Part shown: positions 56,016 to 64,000 of the stretch, piece by piece
Layout of the letters: each line of letters opens with the position of its first letter
How positions within the stretch are numbered: position 1 is the first letter of the stretch
Assembly (NCBI RefSeq): GCF_037055275.1
Contig: NZ_CP146343.1
Location: forward strand, 716,501 to 780,500
DNA length: 64,000 bases
Direction: 5' to 3'
From: Pseudomonas sp. ML2-2023-3
GTDB lineage: Bacteria > Pseudomonadota > Gammaproteobacteria > Pseudomonadales > Pseudomonadaceae
The notes under the pieces: generated by a model
The model's input: only the letters and a program-made list of their open reading frames with translations
Database searches by the model: none
Told to the model about the DNA's origin: nothing
Position numbers and translations under genes: made by a program

Positions 56016-56815
56016 GTACTTCCCTGCGCAAGCCCGGCGAGGCGGTGATCGAGGTGCGTGATCTGTGCAACCGCTTTGGCAGCCAGAGCGTGCACGAACA
56101 CCTCGACCTTGATGTGTACAAAGGCGAAATCCTGGGAGTGGTTGGCGGCTCCGGTACCGGTAAATCGGTACTGCTGCGCAGCATTGTCGGCTTGCGTCGA
56201 CCCACTGAAGGCCAGGTGCGGGTGTTTGGTCAGGACTTGATGAGCCTGCAAGAGGCCGAGCGCTCGTTGATCGAGCGGCGCTTCGGTGTGTTGTTCCAGC
56301 GTGGCGCGTTGTTTTCGTCGCTGACCGTGATGGAAAACATTGCCCTGCCCCTGATTGAACACGCGGGTCTGAGCCGCCCTGACGCCGAGCACCTGGCGTG
56401 CGTCAAGCTGGCGCTGGCCGGGTTACCGTTGTCGGCGGCCGATAAATACCCCTCTTCGTTGTCGGGGGGGATGGTCAAGCGCGCCGCGCTGGCACGGGCA
56501 CTGGCACTGGACCCGGACATCCTGTTTCTTGATGAGCCCACCGCCGGGCTTGACCCGATAGGCGCGGCGGCGTTTGACCAACTGATTCTGACCCTGCGCG
56601 ATGCGCTGGGCCTGAGCGTGTTTCTGGTCACCCATGACCTGGACACGCTGTACACCATCACGGACCGGGTGGCTGTGCTGTCGCAAAAACGGGTGCTGGT
56701 GGCGGCACCCATCCGCGAGGTCGAAGACTTCGACGACCCGTGGATTCACGAATATTTCCATGGCCCCCGTGGCCGCGCCGCATACGAAGCGGCAACCCAG
56801 CTTAAGGAGCAATGA
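56012..56815 (+). CDS. MlaF-family ABC ATPase
   Basis: The 267-residue ATPase starts at GTG (MSTSLRKPGEAVIEVRDLCN) overlapping the permease stop. It has Walker A GGSGTGKSVLLRSIVGL (Ser-Val rather than Ser-Thr after the lysine), Q-loop VLFQRGALFSSLTVMEN typical of MlaF, signature LSGGMVKRAALARAL and Walker B ILFLDEPTAGLDPIGA. GlyGlyMetValLysArg is the Mla-type signature variant. It powers lipid movement by the permease. Downstream spacing to the MlaD-type gene is one base. Confidence 0.9.
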   Translation: MSTSLRKPGEAVIEVRDLCNRFGSQSVHEHLDLDVYKGEILGVVGGSGTGKSVLLRSIVGLRRPTEGQVRVFGQDLMSLQEAERSLIERRFGVLFQRGALFSSLTVMENIALPLIEHAGLSRPDAEHLACVKLALAGLPLSAADKYPSSLSGGMVKRAALARALALDPDILFLDEPTAGLDPIGAAAFDQLILTLRDALGLSVFLVTHDLDTLYTITDRVAVLSQKRVLVAAPIREVEDFDDPWIHEYFHGPRGRAAYEAATQLKEQ

Positions 56816-56816
56816 C

Positions 56817-57755
56817 ATGGAAACCCGTGCCCATCATGTATTGATCGGCTTGTTCAGCGTCCTGGTCGTCGTCGGGGGCATGCTGTTCGGTCTGTGGCTG
56901 GCCAAGGCGAGCATGGACAGCACGTTCAAGGACTACGAAGTGGTGTTCAACGAAGCCGTCAGCGGCCTGTCCAAAGGCAGTTCGGTGCAATACAACGGCA
57001 TCAAGGTGGGTGACGTCATTGAGTTGCGACTGGACGACAAGGATCCGCGCCGCGTGCTGGCACGCATCCGCCTGGCCGCCAGCACCCCGGTCAAGGTCGA
57101 CACCAAGGCCAAGCTGGCCCTGACCGGCGTGACGGGCACCTCGATCATCCAGCTCAGTGGCGGCGACCCGAACAGCCCGGACCTCAAGAGCAAGGACGGC
57201 AAGCTGCCGGAAATCGTGGCCTCTCCGTCTCCGATTGCCCGCCTGCTCACCGACGGCTCCGACCTGATGGCCAACGTCAACATGCTGCTGCATAACGCCA
57301 ACAGCCTGTTCTCGGAAGAGAACGTCAGCCGCGTCAGCAAGACCCTGGACAACCTTGAGCAAACCACCACGGCCATTGCCGGTCAGCGTGGCGACATCAG
57401 CCAGACGCTGAAACAGCTGGCCCAGGTTGGCAAGCAGGCCAGCGCCACGCTTGAGCAGACCACCGCGCTGATGCGCAATGCCAACGGCCTGCTGAGCACC
57501 GATGGCAAGCAGATGTTCAGCAGCGCAGAGCGCGCCATGAAGTCGCTGGAACAGAGCAGTGCGACCATCAACACGCTGATCGACAACAATGAGGACTCGC
57601 TCAATAGCGGCCTGCAGGGTCTGAATCAACTGGGCCCTGCGGTCAACGAGCTGCGCGAAACCCTCGGCACACTGCGCTCGATCTCGCGGCGCCTGGAAGC
57701 CAATCCAAGCGGTTACTTGCTGGGCCGCGAACAGAACAAGGAATTCACTCCATGA
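56817..57755 (+). CDS. MlaD/MCE-domain protein
   Basis: The 312-residue protein has one N-terminal membrane helix (HHVLIGLFSVLVVVGGMLFG), then an MCE domain (about 40-118, DYEVVFNEAVSGLSKGSSVQ and YNGIKVGDVIELRL), and a long helical tail with VSKTLDNLEQTTTAIAG and further coiled-coil-like heptads. MCE proteins form hexameric rings that pass lipids across the periplasm. The long tail is unlike the short MlaD and more like the PqiB/PA-type extended forms. It lies between the ATPase and the lipoprotein gene. Confidence 0.9.
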   Translation: METRAHHVLIGLFSVLVVVGGMLFGLWLAKASMDSTFKDYEVVFNEAVSGLSKGSSVQYNGIKVGDVIELRLDDKDPRRVLARIRLAASTPVKVDTKAKLALTGVTGTSIIQLSGGDPNSPDLKSKDGKLPEIVASPSPIARLLTDGSDLMANVNMLLHNANSLFSEENVSRVSKTLDNLEQTTTAIAGQRGDISQTLKQLAQVGKQASATLEQTTALMRNANGLLSTDGKQMFSSAERAMKSLEQSSATINTLIDNNEDSLNSGLQGLNQLGPAVNELRETLGTLRSISRRLEANPSGYLLGREQNKEFTP

Positions 57756-58378
57756 AGCGTACCTATCGCCTGGCAGGCTCCATCGTGCTTGCGACAAGCC
57801 TGAGTGTGCTCAGCGCCTGTTCGATACTGCCCAAGCCCGAGATGGTCGACGTGTACCGGCTGCCGGCTGCGCAAGCGCCCATGGCTGCGAGTCACAGCGC
57901 GCCGGTGAAGTGGTCGTTGCGCCTCGACAAGCCGATGGCCAGTGGCGCCCTGAACAACCAGAACATCGCCGTGGTGCCCGAGGGCAACCTGATCAGCAAC
58001 TACAAGGGCGCACGCTGGACTGACACCGCACCCGTGTTGATGCGCAATCGTCTGCTTGATGCCTTCTTGCAGGATGGCCGAATCCAGGGCCTGAGCACCG
58101 ACGACAGTAACTTGCAGGCCGATTACGAGTTGGGTGGAGAGTTGCTGGCGTTCCAGACGCACTACAACGGCAAAAGCCCTGAAGTGCTGATCCAGTACAA
58201 CGCCCGTCTGGTTCGCAGCAGCGATCAGCGTGTGATTGCCTCCAAACGGTTCGAAGCACGTCAGCCCCTGAGCAATCCATTGGTGCCGGGCGTGGTTGCA
58301 GGGTTTGGCCAGGCCAGTGATGTGCTGATGCCGCAAGTGGTGCAGTGGGTCATGCAGCAAGGGCAAGCGCAGCGCTGA
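57752..58378 (+). CDS. ABC-type transport auxiliary lipoprotein (PqiC-like)
   Basis: The 208-residue precursor has a lipobox LSAC in SVLSACSILPKPEM, giving an acylated Cys at about residue 23. The mature part, with VDVYRLPAAQAPM and RNRLLDAFLQDGRIQGLSTD, is of the ABC_trans_aux/PqiC family that anchors MCE systems at the outer membrane. Asp/Ile at +2 (Ser here) does not predict inner-membrane retention. It ends the operon and overlaps the MCE gene by four bases. A REPIN follows. Confidence 0.85.
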   Translation: MKRTYRLAGSIVLATSLSVLSACSILPKPEMVDVYRLPAAQAPMAASHSAPVKWSLRLDKPMASGALNNQNIAVVPEGNLISNYKGARWTDTAPVLMRNRLLDAFLQDGRIQGLSTDDSNLQADYELGGELLAFQTHYNGKSPEVLIQYNARLVRSSDQRVIASKRFEARQPLSNPLVPGVVAGFGQASDVLMPQVVQWVMQQGQAQR

Positions 58379-58398
58379 TTGCCCTTGCTTCAGATCAT

Positions 58399-58483
58399 GT
58401 GGGAGCGGGCTTGCTCGCGACAGGAATGACGCGGTTTACCGGGTAAACCGCGCCGTCTCAATCGCGGGCAAGCCCGCTCCCAC
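58399..58483. repeat. REPIN, 85 bp
   Basis: Inverted GTGGGAGCGGGCTTGCTCGC pair; the centre has an additional GCGGTTTACC/GGTAAACCGC palindrome. It lies between convergent genes. Confidence 0.9.
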
Positions 58484-58491
58484 AGGGGTCA

Positions 58492-61400
58492 TCAAACATG
58501 GGCTGGCGGCGGCTCTTTGTTCTCCTTGATCTTGTACGAGGCCACATACAGCGCTGGCAGGAACAGCAGCGTGAGTAAGGTGGCCGACAGGATGCCGCCA
58601 ATCATGGCGTAAGCCATTGGTCCCCAGAACACGTCGCGGGCAATCGGGATCATCCCCAGGCTGGCCGCCGCTGCAGTCAGCAGGATCGGTCGGCGACGGT
58701 GCTGGGTGGCTTGCATCACGGCATGCCACGGGTCATAGCCGTCGCGCTCGTACTGGTCGATCTGGGTCACCAGAATCACCGAGTTGCGCACGATGATGCC
58801 CACCAGCGCCAAAATCCCCAGAATCGCCACAAAGCCCATCGGCGTCCCGGTGGGCACCAGCGCCAGCACCACCCCGATCAACCCCAGCGGCGCCACACTC
58901 ACCACCAGGAACATCTTCTTCACGCTTTGCAGCTGGATCATCAGGAAGGTGGCCATCAGGAACAGCATCAACGGCACCACCTTGGCGATCGGGCCCTGGG
59001 CCTTGGCGCTTTGTTCCACCGTACCGCCGGTTTGCAAGGTGTAGCCCTGGGGCAGGCTTTCGGCGAACTTGTCGATCTCAGGCTTGAGTTGCGCCACCAG
59101 GTCGGTCGGTTGCATCGAGCCACGCACCGAGGCCTTGAGGGTCAGGGTGGGGATCCGGTCCCGGCTCCATATCAACGGTTGCTCCAGCTCGTAACGTACC
59201 GTGGCAAAGGCCAGGAGCGGAATCGAAGTGCCGCTGGGGGTGGTGATCTGCAGGTTGAGCAGGGTTTCAGGGGTGCCGCGCTCACTGCTGTTGGCCCGCC
59301 CGACGATGTTGACCAGGTAGATGTTGTCCTTGACCTGGCTGATGGCGGCACCGCTGACGATGCTGTTCATCACATGGGCCACGTCCTCGGACGACAGTCC
59401 GAACTGGCGGGCCTTGTCCTGAGCAATATCGATGCGCAAGACCTTGCCGGGTTCGTTCCAGTTGAAAATGGTTTCGCCGACGTTGGGGTTGGCGTCGAGC
59501 ACGGTGGCCAGGTCGATCGAATACTTGCGCACCAGGTCGATGTTTTTGCCGCTGACCCGGTACTGCAGCGGTTGCCCCACCGGAGGCCCCAGTTCCAGGG
59601 TATGGACGAAGCTGCCGACCCCCACGAACTCTTCGCGCAGACGCTTGTTGAGACGCTCCATCAAGGCGTCGCGGCTATCAAGTCCGGTACTGACGATGAC
59701 CAGTTGGGCGTAGAAGGGGTTTTGCAGTTGCTGGTCCAGCGGCAGGTAGAAACGGATTGCACCTTCGCCGATGTACGAGCTCCAGCGCACGATATCCGGA
59801 TCGCCCTTGAGTGACTCTTCAAACCGCTGGGTAACTTTGAGGGTTTCCTGAATCGAAGCGTTTTGCGGCAAGTTCAGGTCGACCAGGATTTCGGGGCGAT
59901 CGGATGCCGGGAAAAACTGGTTCTGCACCAGCCCCATGCCGAACACCGACAGCACAAACATCAGCACCGTGGCGCCGATGGTCCACCAGCGATTACGCAT
60001 GCACCACAGCAGGGCAGTGTTGAAAGCCCGGGCCAGGCGCCCGGGTTCTTCGGACTTGGGTTTAACCTTGGCACTCAGGATATGCACACCCAGCACTGGC
60101 GCGAACAGTACGGCCACCACCCACGACACCAGCATCGCCACGGCAATCACCGCGAACAGGGTGAAGGTGTATTCCCCCGCCGAGCTGTTGTTCAGACCGA
60201 TGGGAACGAAACCTGCAACCGTCACCAGGGTGCCGGTCAACATCGGGAAGGCCGTGGAGTGATAGGCAAAGGTGGCGGCCTGCTCCTTGGTTTCCCCCAG
60301 TTCGAGGCGCGTGATCATCATCTCCACCGTGATCATCGCGTCATCCACCAGCAGGCCCAAGGCGATGATCAGTGCACCCAGCGACACCCGCTGCATGGCA
60401 ATGCCGGTGAATTCCATAAACACGAACACCAGCGCCAGTACCAGCGGGATCGAGATCGCCACCACCAGGCCGGCTCGCAGGCCCAGGCTGATGAAACTCA
60501 CCGCCAGCACGATGACCACGGCTTCAAACAGCGCACTGGTGAAGCCGCTCACGGCTTCTTCAACCACCTGCGCCTGATCGGACACCATGTGTACGCCCAC
60601 CCCCACCGGCAACTCTGCGGTCAGTTCATCGATGCGCTCCTGCAGTTGCTTGCCGAACTCCTGAATGTTGCCGCCATCAATCATGGCGATTGCCAGACCA
60701 ATGGCGGGCTTGCCGTTGTAATGAAACATGGGGGCCGCCGGGTCAACGTAGCCCCGGGTGATGTCGGCGATGTCGGCCAGGCGGTAAAAACGGTCGTTGA
60801 CCCGCAGGTTCACCGCGGCCAGGTCTTCAACACTGTGGAACTGCCCCGAGGTACGCACCGACATGCGTTCGGGACCCGCTTCGATGACCCCCGCAGGGGT
60901 AACGGCGTTCTGGGCTTGCAGGCTTTCCAGTATTTGCTGTTGATCAAGGCCCAGCGCTGCCAGCTTGCGGGTCGAAAAATCCAGGTAGAAGGTTTCTTCC
61001 TGCTCGCCAATGGTCATCACCTTGCCGCGATTGGGTACATCGCGAATGCCGGTGCGAACCTGCTCCACGTAATCGCGCAGCTGGCGCATGGTGAAGCCGT
61101 CGCCGGTGAAGGCGAAGATGGTGCCGTAGACATCACCGAACTCATCGTCGAACCCCGGGCCTTGAATGCCCTGGGGGAAGTCGCCGCGAATGTCGCCGAT
61201 TTTCTTGCGCACCTCGTACCAGATATTCGGGATGGCATCGGCCTTGGTGGTGTCCTTGAGGAACACAAACACCGTGGACTCGCCAGGGCGGGTATAGCTT
61301 TGCACGTAGTCGAGGGAATCCAGCTCCTCGAGCTTTTTCTCGATGCGGTCGGTGATTTGCAACCGGGTTTCATCGACCGTGGCGCCGGGCCAGCGGGTCT

Positions 61401-61554
61401 GGATCACCATGGTTTTGATGGCAAAGGACGGGTCTTCGGCCCGGCCCAGATTGATGTACGAGAAAATCCCGGCGACCACCGCCACAAACATCAGATACCA
61501 GACGAATGACTGATGTTTCAGGGCCCACTCGGACAGGTTGAACTTCCCATTCAT
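58492..61554 (-). CDS. triC: RND efflux transporter, TriC-like
   Basis: The 1020-residue inner-membrane pump has the RND architecture of twelve helices and two large periplasmic loops. The first helix is near SFVWYLMFVAVVAGIFSY; helix 4 carries the paired aspartates of proton relay in IIALGLLVDDAMITVEM. The partner lysine is expected in the later helix. It is preceded, on the same strand, by two adaptor genes with 4-base overlaps, the defining layout of P. aeruginosa TriABC, a triclosan exporter that also needs the outer-membrane factor OpmH. Substrate here is by analogy only. Confidence 0.85.
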   Translation of the reverse strand: MNGKFNLSEWALKHQSFVWYLMFVAVVAGIFSYINLGRAEDPSFAIKTMVIQTRWPGATVDETRLQITDRIEKKLEELDSLDYVQSYTRPGESTVFVFLKDTTKADAIPNIWYEVRKKIGDIRGDFPQGIQGPGFDDEFGDVYGTIFAFTGDGFTMRQLRDYVEQVRTGIRDVPNRGKVMTIGEQEETFYLDFSTRKLAALGLDQQQILESLQAQNAVTPAGVIEAGPERMSVRTSGQFHSVEDLAAVNLRVNDRFYRLADIADITRGYVDPAAPMFHYNGKPAIGLAIAMIDGGNIQEFGKQLQERIDELTAELPVGVGVHMVSDQAQVVEEAVSGFTSALFEAVVIVLAVSFISLGLRAGLVVAISIPLVLALVFVFMEFTGIAMQRVSLGALIIALGLLVDDAMITVEMMITRLELGETKEQAATFAYHSTAFPMLTGTLVTVAGFVPIGLNNSSAGEYTFTLFAVIAVAMLVSWVVAVLFAPVLGVHILSAKVKPKSEEPGRLARAFNTALLWCMRNRWWTIGATVLMFVLSVFGMGLVQNQFFPASDRPEILVDLNLPQNASIQETLKVTQRFEESLKGDPDIVRWSSYIGEGAIRFYLPLDQQLQNPFYAQLVIVSTGLDSRDALMERLNKRLREEFVGVGSFVHTLELGPPVGQPLQYRVSGKNIDLVRKYSIDLATVLDANPNVGETIFNWNEPGKVLRIDIAQDKARQFGLSSEDVAHVMNSIVSGAAISQVKDNIYLVNIVGRANSSERGTPETLLNLQITTPSGTSIPLLAFATVRYELEQPLIWSRDRIPTLTLKASVRGSMQPTDLVAQLKPEIDKFAESLPQGYTLQTGGTVEQSAKAQGPIAKVVPLMLFLMATFLMIQLQSVKKMFLVVSVAPLGLIGVVLALVPTGTPMGFVAILGILALVGIIVRNSVILVTQIDQYERDGYDPWHAVMQATQHRRRPILLTAAAASLGMIPIARDVFWGPMAYAMIGGILSATLLTLLFLPALYVASYKIKENKEPPPAHV

Positions 61555-62618
61555 TGCGAGCTTTCCTTATCGAGTCTGACTTTCTGCCCAGGGGTAAGGC
61601 TATGCACGCCTGCACTGACCACCATGTCGCCGGTTTTGATGCCGCCAGATAACAACACGCTTTTTGCATCGCGCCGCAGAACCGTAACGTCACGGGGGCT
61701 GACGGTCTGGGTTGCGGCGTCGATGATCCACACGCGGGTGTGGCTGTCGGTTTCCTGCATGGCGGTCAGTGGCAGTTGAAAGTGCTCGGCGGTCGGGCTG
61801 CTGACGGTCACGCTGACCGAGCTGCCAAGTCGAAACGCCGCCGGGGTCGAGTCCAGTGTCAGGCGGGTGCGTCGTGTGCGGGTTGCACTGTCGGCCTGTG
61901 GAGCGATTTCGCGGATATGGGCGCTGGTGTTGATGTTCGGGTCGAGCTGGCCGGCAACGCGGAACTCGATGCCTTTGGGCAACGCCTCGGCCAGCGGTCC
62001 CGGCAGGTCGATCACCGCCTCTTTGATTTCAGGTCGCGCCAGGGTGACGACTTCCTGGCCGATGCTTACCACTTGCCCGGCCTCGGCCTGCCATTGCGTG
62101 ATCACGGCGTCATGGTCGGCGCGCAGGTTGCAGTAACCGAGCTGATCCTGGGCCTGATTCACCGCCGCCTGTGCCTGTTGCACCGAGGCCTGGGTGGTCT
62201 TGAGGTCGGCTTGTGCCGTGTCCAGTTGGGCCTGGGCGCCCACACCACGGTCGAACAGCTCTTGCTGGCGGCGGGCGTTGGCTTTGGCGTTGATCAATTG
62301 CGCTTGTACCTTGGCCAGGTCGCCCTGTGCCGAACGCAACTGATTTTGCTGATCGGTGGGGTCGAGGTTGGCCAGAATGTCGCCCTGTTTGACCACCGTT
62401 CCCACGTCGTAATAACGGCGCACGATGCGCCCCGGCACACGAAAGCCCAGGGTACTTTCGTAGCGGGCTTCGATATTGCCGGCAAAGCGTCCCAGATCTT
62501 GCGCCAGCTCTGGCTGTGCCACCACATACAGTGCGGGCCGAATGGGTTCGGGGGGCTGTTTTTCAGAGCATCCCGCCAGCAGTGCGGCGGCCAAGGGCAT
62601 CATCCACAAACGCCTCAT
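61551..62618 (-). CDS. triB: Membrane fusion protein, TriB-like adaptor
   Basis: The 355-residue lipoprotein has the lipobox LAGC at MMPLAAALLAGCSEKQPPEP, then the beta-barrel and lipoyl halves (VPGRIVRRYYDVGTVVKQGD and LANLDPTDQQNQL) and a coiled-coil hairpin (about residues 85-150, alanine/glutamine rich). It links the RND pump to an outer-membrane channel. TriABC requires both adaptors together. It overlaps the triC start and the triA stop by four bases each. Confidence 0.85.
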   Translation of the reverse strand: MRRLWMMPLAAALLAGCSEKQPPEPIRPALYVVAQPELAQDLGRFAGNIEARYESTLGFRVPGRIVRRYYDVGTVVKQGDILANLDPTDQQNQLRSAQGDLAKVQAQLINAKANARRQQELFDRGVGAQAQLDTAQADLKTTQASVQQAQAAVNQAQDQLGYCNLRADHDAVITQWQAEAGQVVSIGQEVVTLARPEIKEAVIDLPGPLAEALPKGIEFRVAGQLDPNINTSAHIREIAPQADSATRTRRTRLTLDSTPAAFRLGSSVSVTVSSPTAEHFQLPLTAMQETDSHTRVWIIDAATQTVSPRDVTVLRRDAKSVLLSGGIKTGDMVVSAGVHSLTPGQKVRLDKESSQ

Positions 62619-63706
62619 AGTTGAACTCCCTGGGCTGGAGTGGGGACGATTTCAACCTTCATGCCGGGGTGTAGCAATTGCCCGCCTGCGACCACGACTT
62701 TTTCTCCATCCTTGAGCCCTTCGCTGACGATGACGCTGCCGGTCAGGTAGCGCCCGACCTTGACCCGCTGCAGGCGCACGTTGTTTTGTTCGTCGGCGAT
62801 CCATACGGCGGGCTCGCTGATGTCCTTGGTCAGGGCTGACCACGGCAACTCAATGCTGGGGCTGGAGGGCGGGGTCAGGTTGACGCTGACAATCGAACCC
62901 AGGTCCATGCCTTTGGGCAGTGCATCCAGTTGCACCTTTATTTGCAGCGTGCCGCTTTGTGCCGCCACGGTGGGGGTGATTTCGCGGATCTGGCCGTTGA
63001 CCTTGATCGCCGGATTACTCAAGAGCGTGACCTGAACCGTGGGGTCCTTGGGCGGCTCGATAAACAGCGATTCGTACACGTTGAACACCGCATCCCTTGC
63101 ACCATCGCGAGCCAGGGTGAATATCGGCATGGTGGCCTGCACCACTTGGCCTACCTCGGCCTGGCGCGCCGTAATAATGCCGGGCGCCTCGGCTTCAAGA
63201 TTGCTGTAGCTCAATTGTTCACGGGCGTTGGCCAACTGCGCCTGGGCAGCAGTCAAGGCACTTTTGGCGCTGAGCTGGGCGGCGTTGGCAGCGTCGTATT
63301 CGCTTTGGCTGGTGTAGCCTTTTGGCAGCAGCTTTTGCTGGCGAATAAATGCAGCACGGGTTTGCACCACTTGTGCCTGTTGCGCATTGACGCTGGCCTG
63401 GGCGGTTTCGACCTGGATCTTCAGGTCCTTGGGGTCGAGGCGGGCGAGCACCTGATGAGCCTGGATGTGGTCCCCCACGTCCACCTTGCGCTCGATGATC
63501 TTGCCGCCCACGCGAAATGACAGCTGGGTTTCGATCCGGGCCTGAATATCACCGCTGAGTTGAATGGGCGCAGCGAACGCTCGAGTGCTCACCTGCTGCA
63601 CATACACCCTTGGGGACAAAGGCTCCTTAGGGCCCTCTTTGCCGCACGCGGTGAGAAACGCCAACAGGCTCAAGCCCAAAATGCCCGTGTTCAGTGGACC
63701 TGCCAT
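62615..63706 (-). CDS. triA: Membrane fusion protein, TriA-like adaptor
   Basis: The 363-residue lipoprotein starts MAGPLNTGILGLSLLAFLTA, with Cys of the lipobox LTAC at about residue 21. It shows the lipoyl segments VGGKIIERKVDVGDHIQAHQ and LARLDPKDLKIQVETAQASV and a coiled-coil hairpin. It is the first gene of the tri operon, with TTGCATGGCAGG region upstream; the AT-poor 94 bases to the terminator at 63801 presumably hold the promoter. A TetR or LysR regulator is not adjacent in this window. Confidence 0.85.
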   Translation of the reverse strand: MAGPLNTGILGLSLLAFLTACGKEGPKEPLSPRVYVQQVSTRAFAAPIQLSGDIQARIETQLSFRVGGKIIERKVDVGDHIQAHQVLARLDPKDLKIQVETAQASVNAQQAQVVQTRAAFIRQQKLLPKGYTSQSEYDAANAAQLSAKSALTAAQAQLANAREQLSYSNLEAEAPGIITARQAEVGQVVQATMPIFTLARDGARDAVFNVYESLFIEPPKDPTVQVTLLSNPAIKVNGQIREITPTVAAQSGTLQIKVQLDALPKGMDLGSIVSVNLTPPSSPSIELPWSALTKDISEPAVWIADEQNNVRLQRVKVGRYLTGSVIVSEGLKDGEKVVVAGGQLLHPGMKVEIVPTPAQGVQL

Positions 63707-63800
63707 GCAAGCTCCTTTGCGTGATGCCGATTAACATGCGGATACGGGTGATAGCGTAGAACAGGGTTTTCAGTCTGTGGGACTCAATGTTCCGACAAAT

Positions 63801-63835
63801 AAAAACGCCGACGCTATATAAGCCGTCGGCGTTTT
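63801..63835 (-). terminator. Rho-independent terminator of the MetQ-like gene
   Basis: AACGCCGACG and CGTCGGCGTT form a 10-bp stem around a short AT-rich loop, followed leftward by TTTTTATTT. Confidence 0.85.
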
Positions 63836-63854
63836 CAGTGGAACGTGTGCTTGA

Positions 63855-64000
63855 TCAGAACGCTGGCAGCACCGCGCCTTTGTATTTTTCAGCGATAAAG
63901 GCTTTTACTTCCGGGCTGGTCAGGGCTTTGGCCAGCTTCTGGATGGCCGGGCTGTCCTTGTTGTCCGGACGGGCTACCAGGAAGTTCACGTACGGTGAGT
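63855..64000 (-). CDS. metQ: MetQ/NlpA-type methionine-binding protein, C-terminal fragment
   Basis: The last 48 codons of a frame running off the window end read YVNFLVARPDNKDSPAIQKL and end VKAFIAEKYKGAVLPAF, the ending of MetQ/NlpA substrate-binding proteins of the D-methionine importer. The start and any ATPase or permease partners (MetN, MetI) are outside. A terminator lies 20 bases after the stop. Confidence 0.8.
   Translation of the reverse strand, partial: SPYVNFLVARPDNKDSPAIQKLAKALTSPEVKAFIAEKYKGAVLPAF

Noticed and set aside
59863..61509. A 548-codon open frame opposite triC
   Set aside because: The His/Gln-rich composition is typical of the antisense of a GC-rich gene; triC on the other strand is clearly real.

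Overview
The window reads as an ordinary chromosomal segment of a Pseudomonas of the fluorescens lineage. The evidence is a spuI/spuABCDEFGH polyamine cluster, trpBA with a divergent trpI, lsfA beside ssuEADCBF, a TriABC-type pump with two adaptor subunits, and many copies of the GTGGGAGCGGGCTTGCTCGCGA repeat pairs (REPINs) typical of that group. Base composition looks even throughout. I see no prophage, insertion sequence, integrase, CRISPR array, rRNA or tRNA.

Layout. 1-1101 is the 3' end of a choline/betaine (BCCT) transporter. 1174-1749 is a small leftward toxin-antitoxin remnant: intact antitoxin, ParE/RelE-type toxin stopped at codon 5, and a 42-codon ORF. 1.9-13.2 kb is an organosulfur block: ssuEADCBF and the peroxiredoxin lsfA (leftward), an OprD porin (leftward), and tauABCD (rightward). 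A TetR regulator and an alpha carbonic anhydrase follow. 15.0-25.9 kb is polyamine uptake and gamma-glutamyl catabolism, with spuI divergent from spuABCDEFGH. 26.0-28.6 kb has a small secreted PF03640 protein divergent from phoBR, with Pho-box-like repeats on both strands between them. 28.7-36.0 kb holds a CorC/HlyC-type membrane protein, a CitMHS carboxylate transporter, a Na/Pi cotransporter-family protein, a membrane-anchored M16 peptidase and an EpsC-type serine acetyltransferase. 36.1-39.1 kb is trpBA/trpI.

39.1-44.6 kb contains small envelope and stress genes: DUF883, dodecin, two DUF1161 paralogues, a luciferase-like monooxygenase, OsmC, a lipoprotein, a putative aminopeptidase and an exported tyrosine phosphatase. 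44.9-48.7 kb encodes a three-subunit membrane gluconate 2-dehydrogenase. 48.8-53.6 kb has a solitary solute-binding protein, a DUF4399 protein, serA divergent from a D-2-hydroxyglutarate dehydrogenase, and a fumarylacetoacetase-family enzyme. 53.8-58.4 kb has a DUF5924 membrane protein and a four-gene Mla/Mce-type ABC system whose permease carries an N-terminal STAS domain. 58.5-63.7 kb is the Tri-type RND pump. 63.9-64.0 kb is the C-terminus of a MetQ-like binding protein.

How the parts work together. The ssu and tau blocks release sulfite from alkanesulfonates and taurine when sulfate is scarce, and LsfA probably handles the accompanying oxidative load. Spu genes import putrescine and spermidine and degrade them through glutamylated intermediates. 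SerA and D2HGDH form a known couple in which 2-ketoglutarate reduction pulls serine synthesis and the dehydrogenase recycles D-2-hydroxyglutarate. Most genes belong to known families. I found no convincing new multi-gene system. The observations most worth checking are the nonsense-interrupted toxin and its third ORF, the facing Pho boxes at phoB, the hairpins inside the spu operon, the STAS-MlaE operon, the membrane-anchored M16 peptidase, and the five REPINs of identical 85-bp length.
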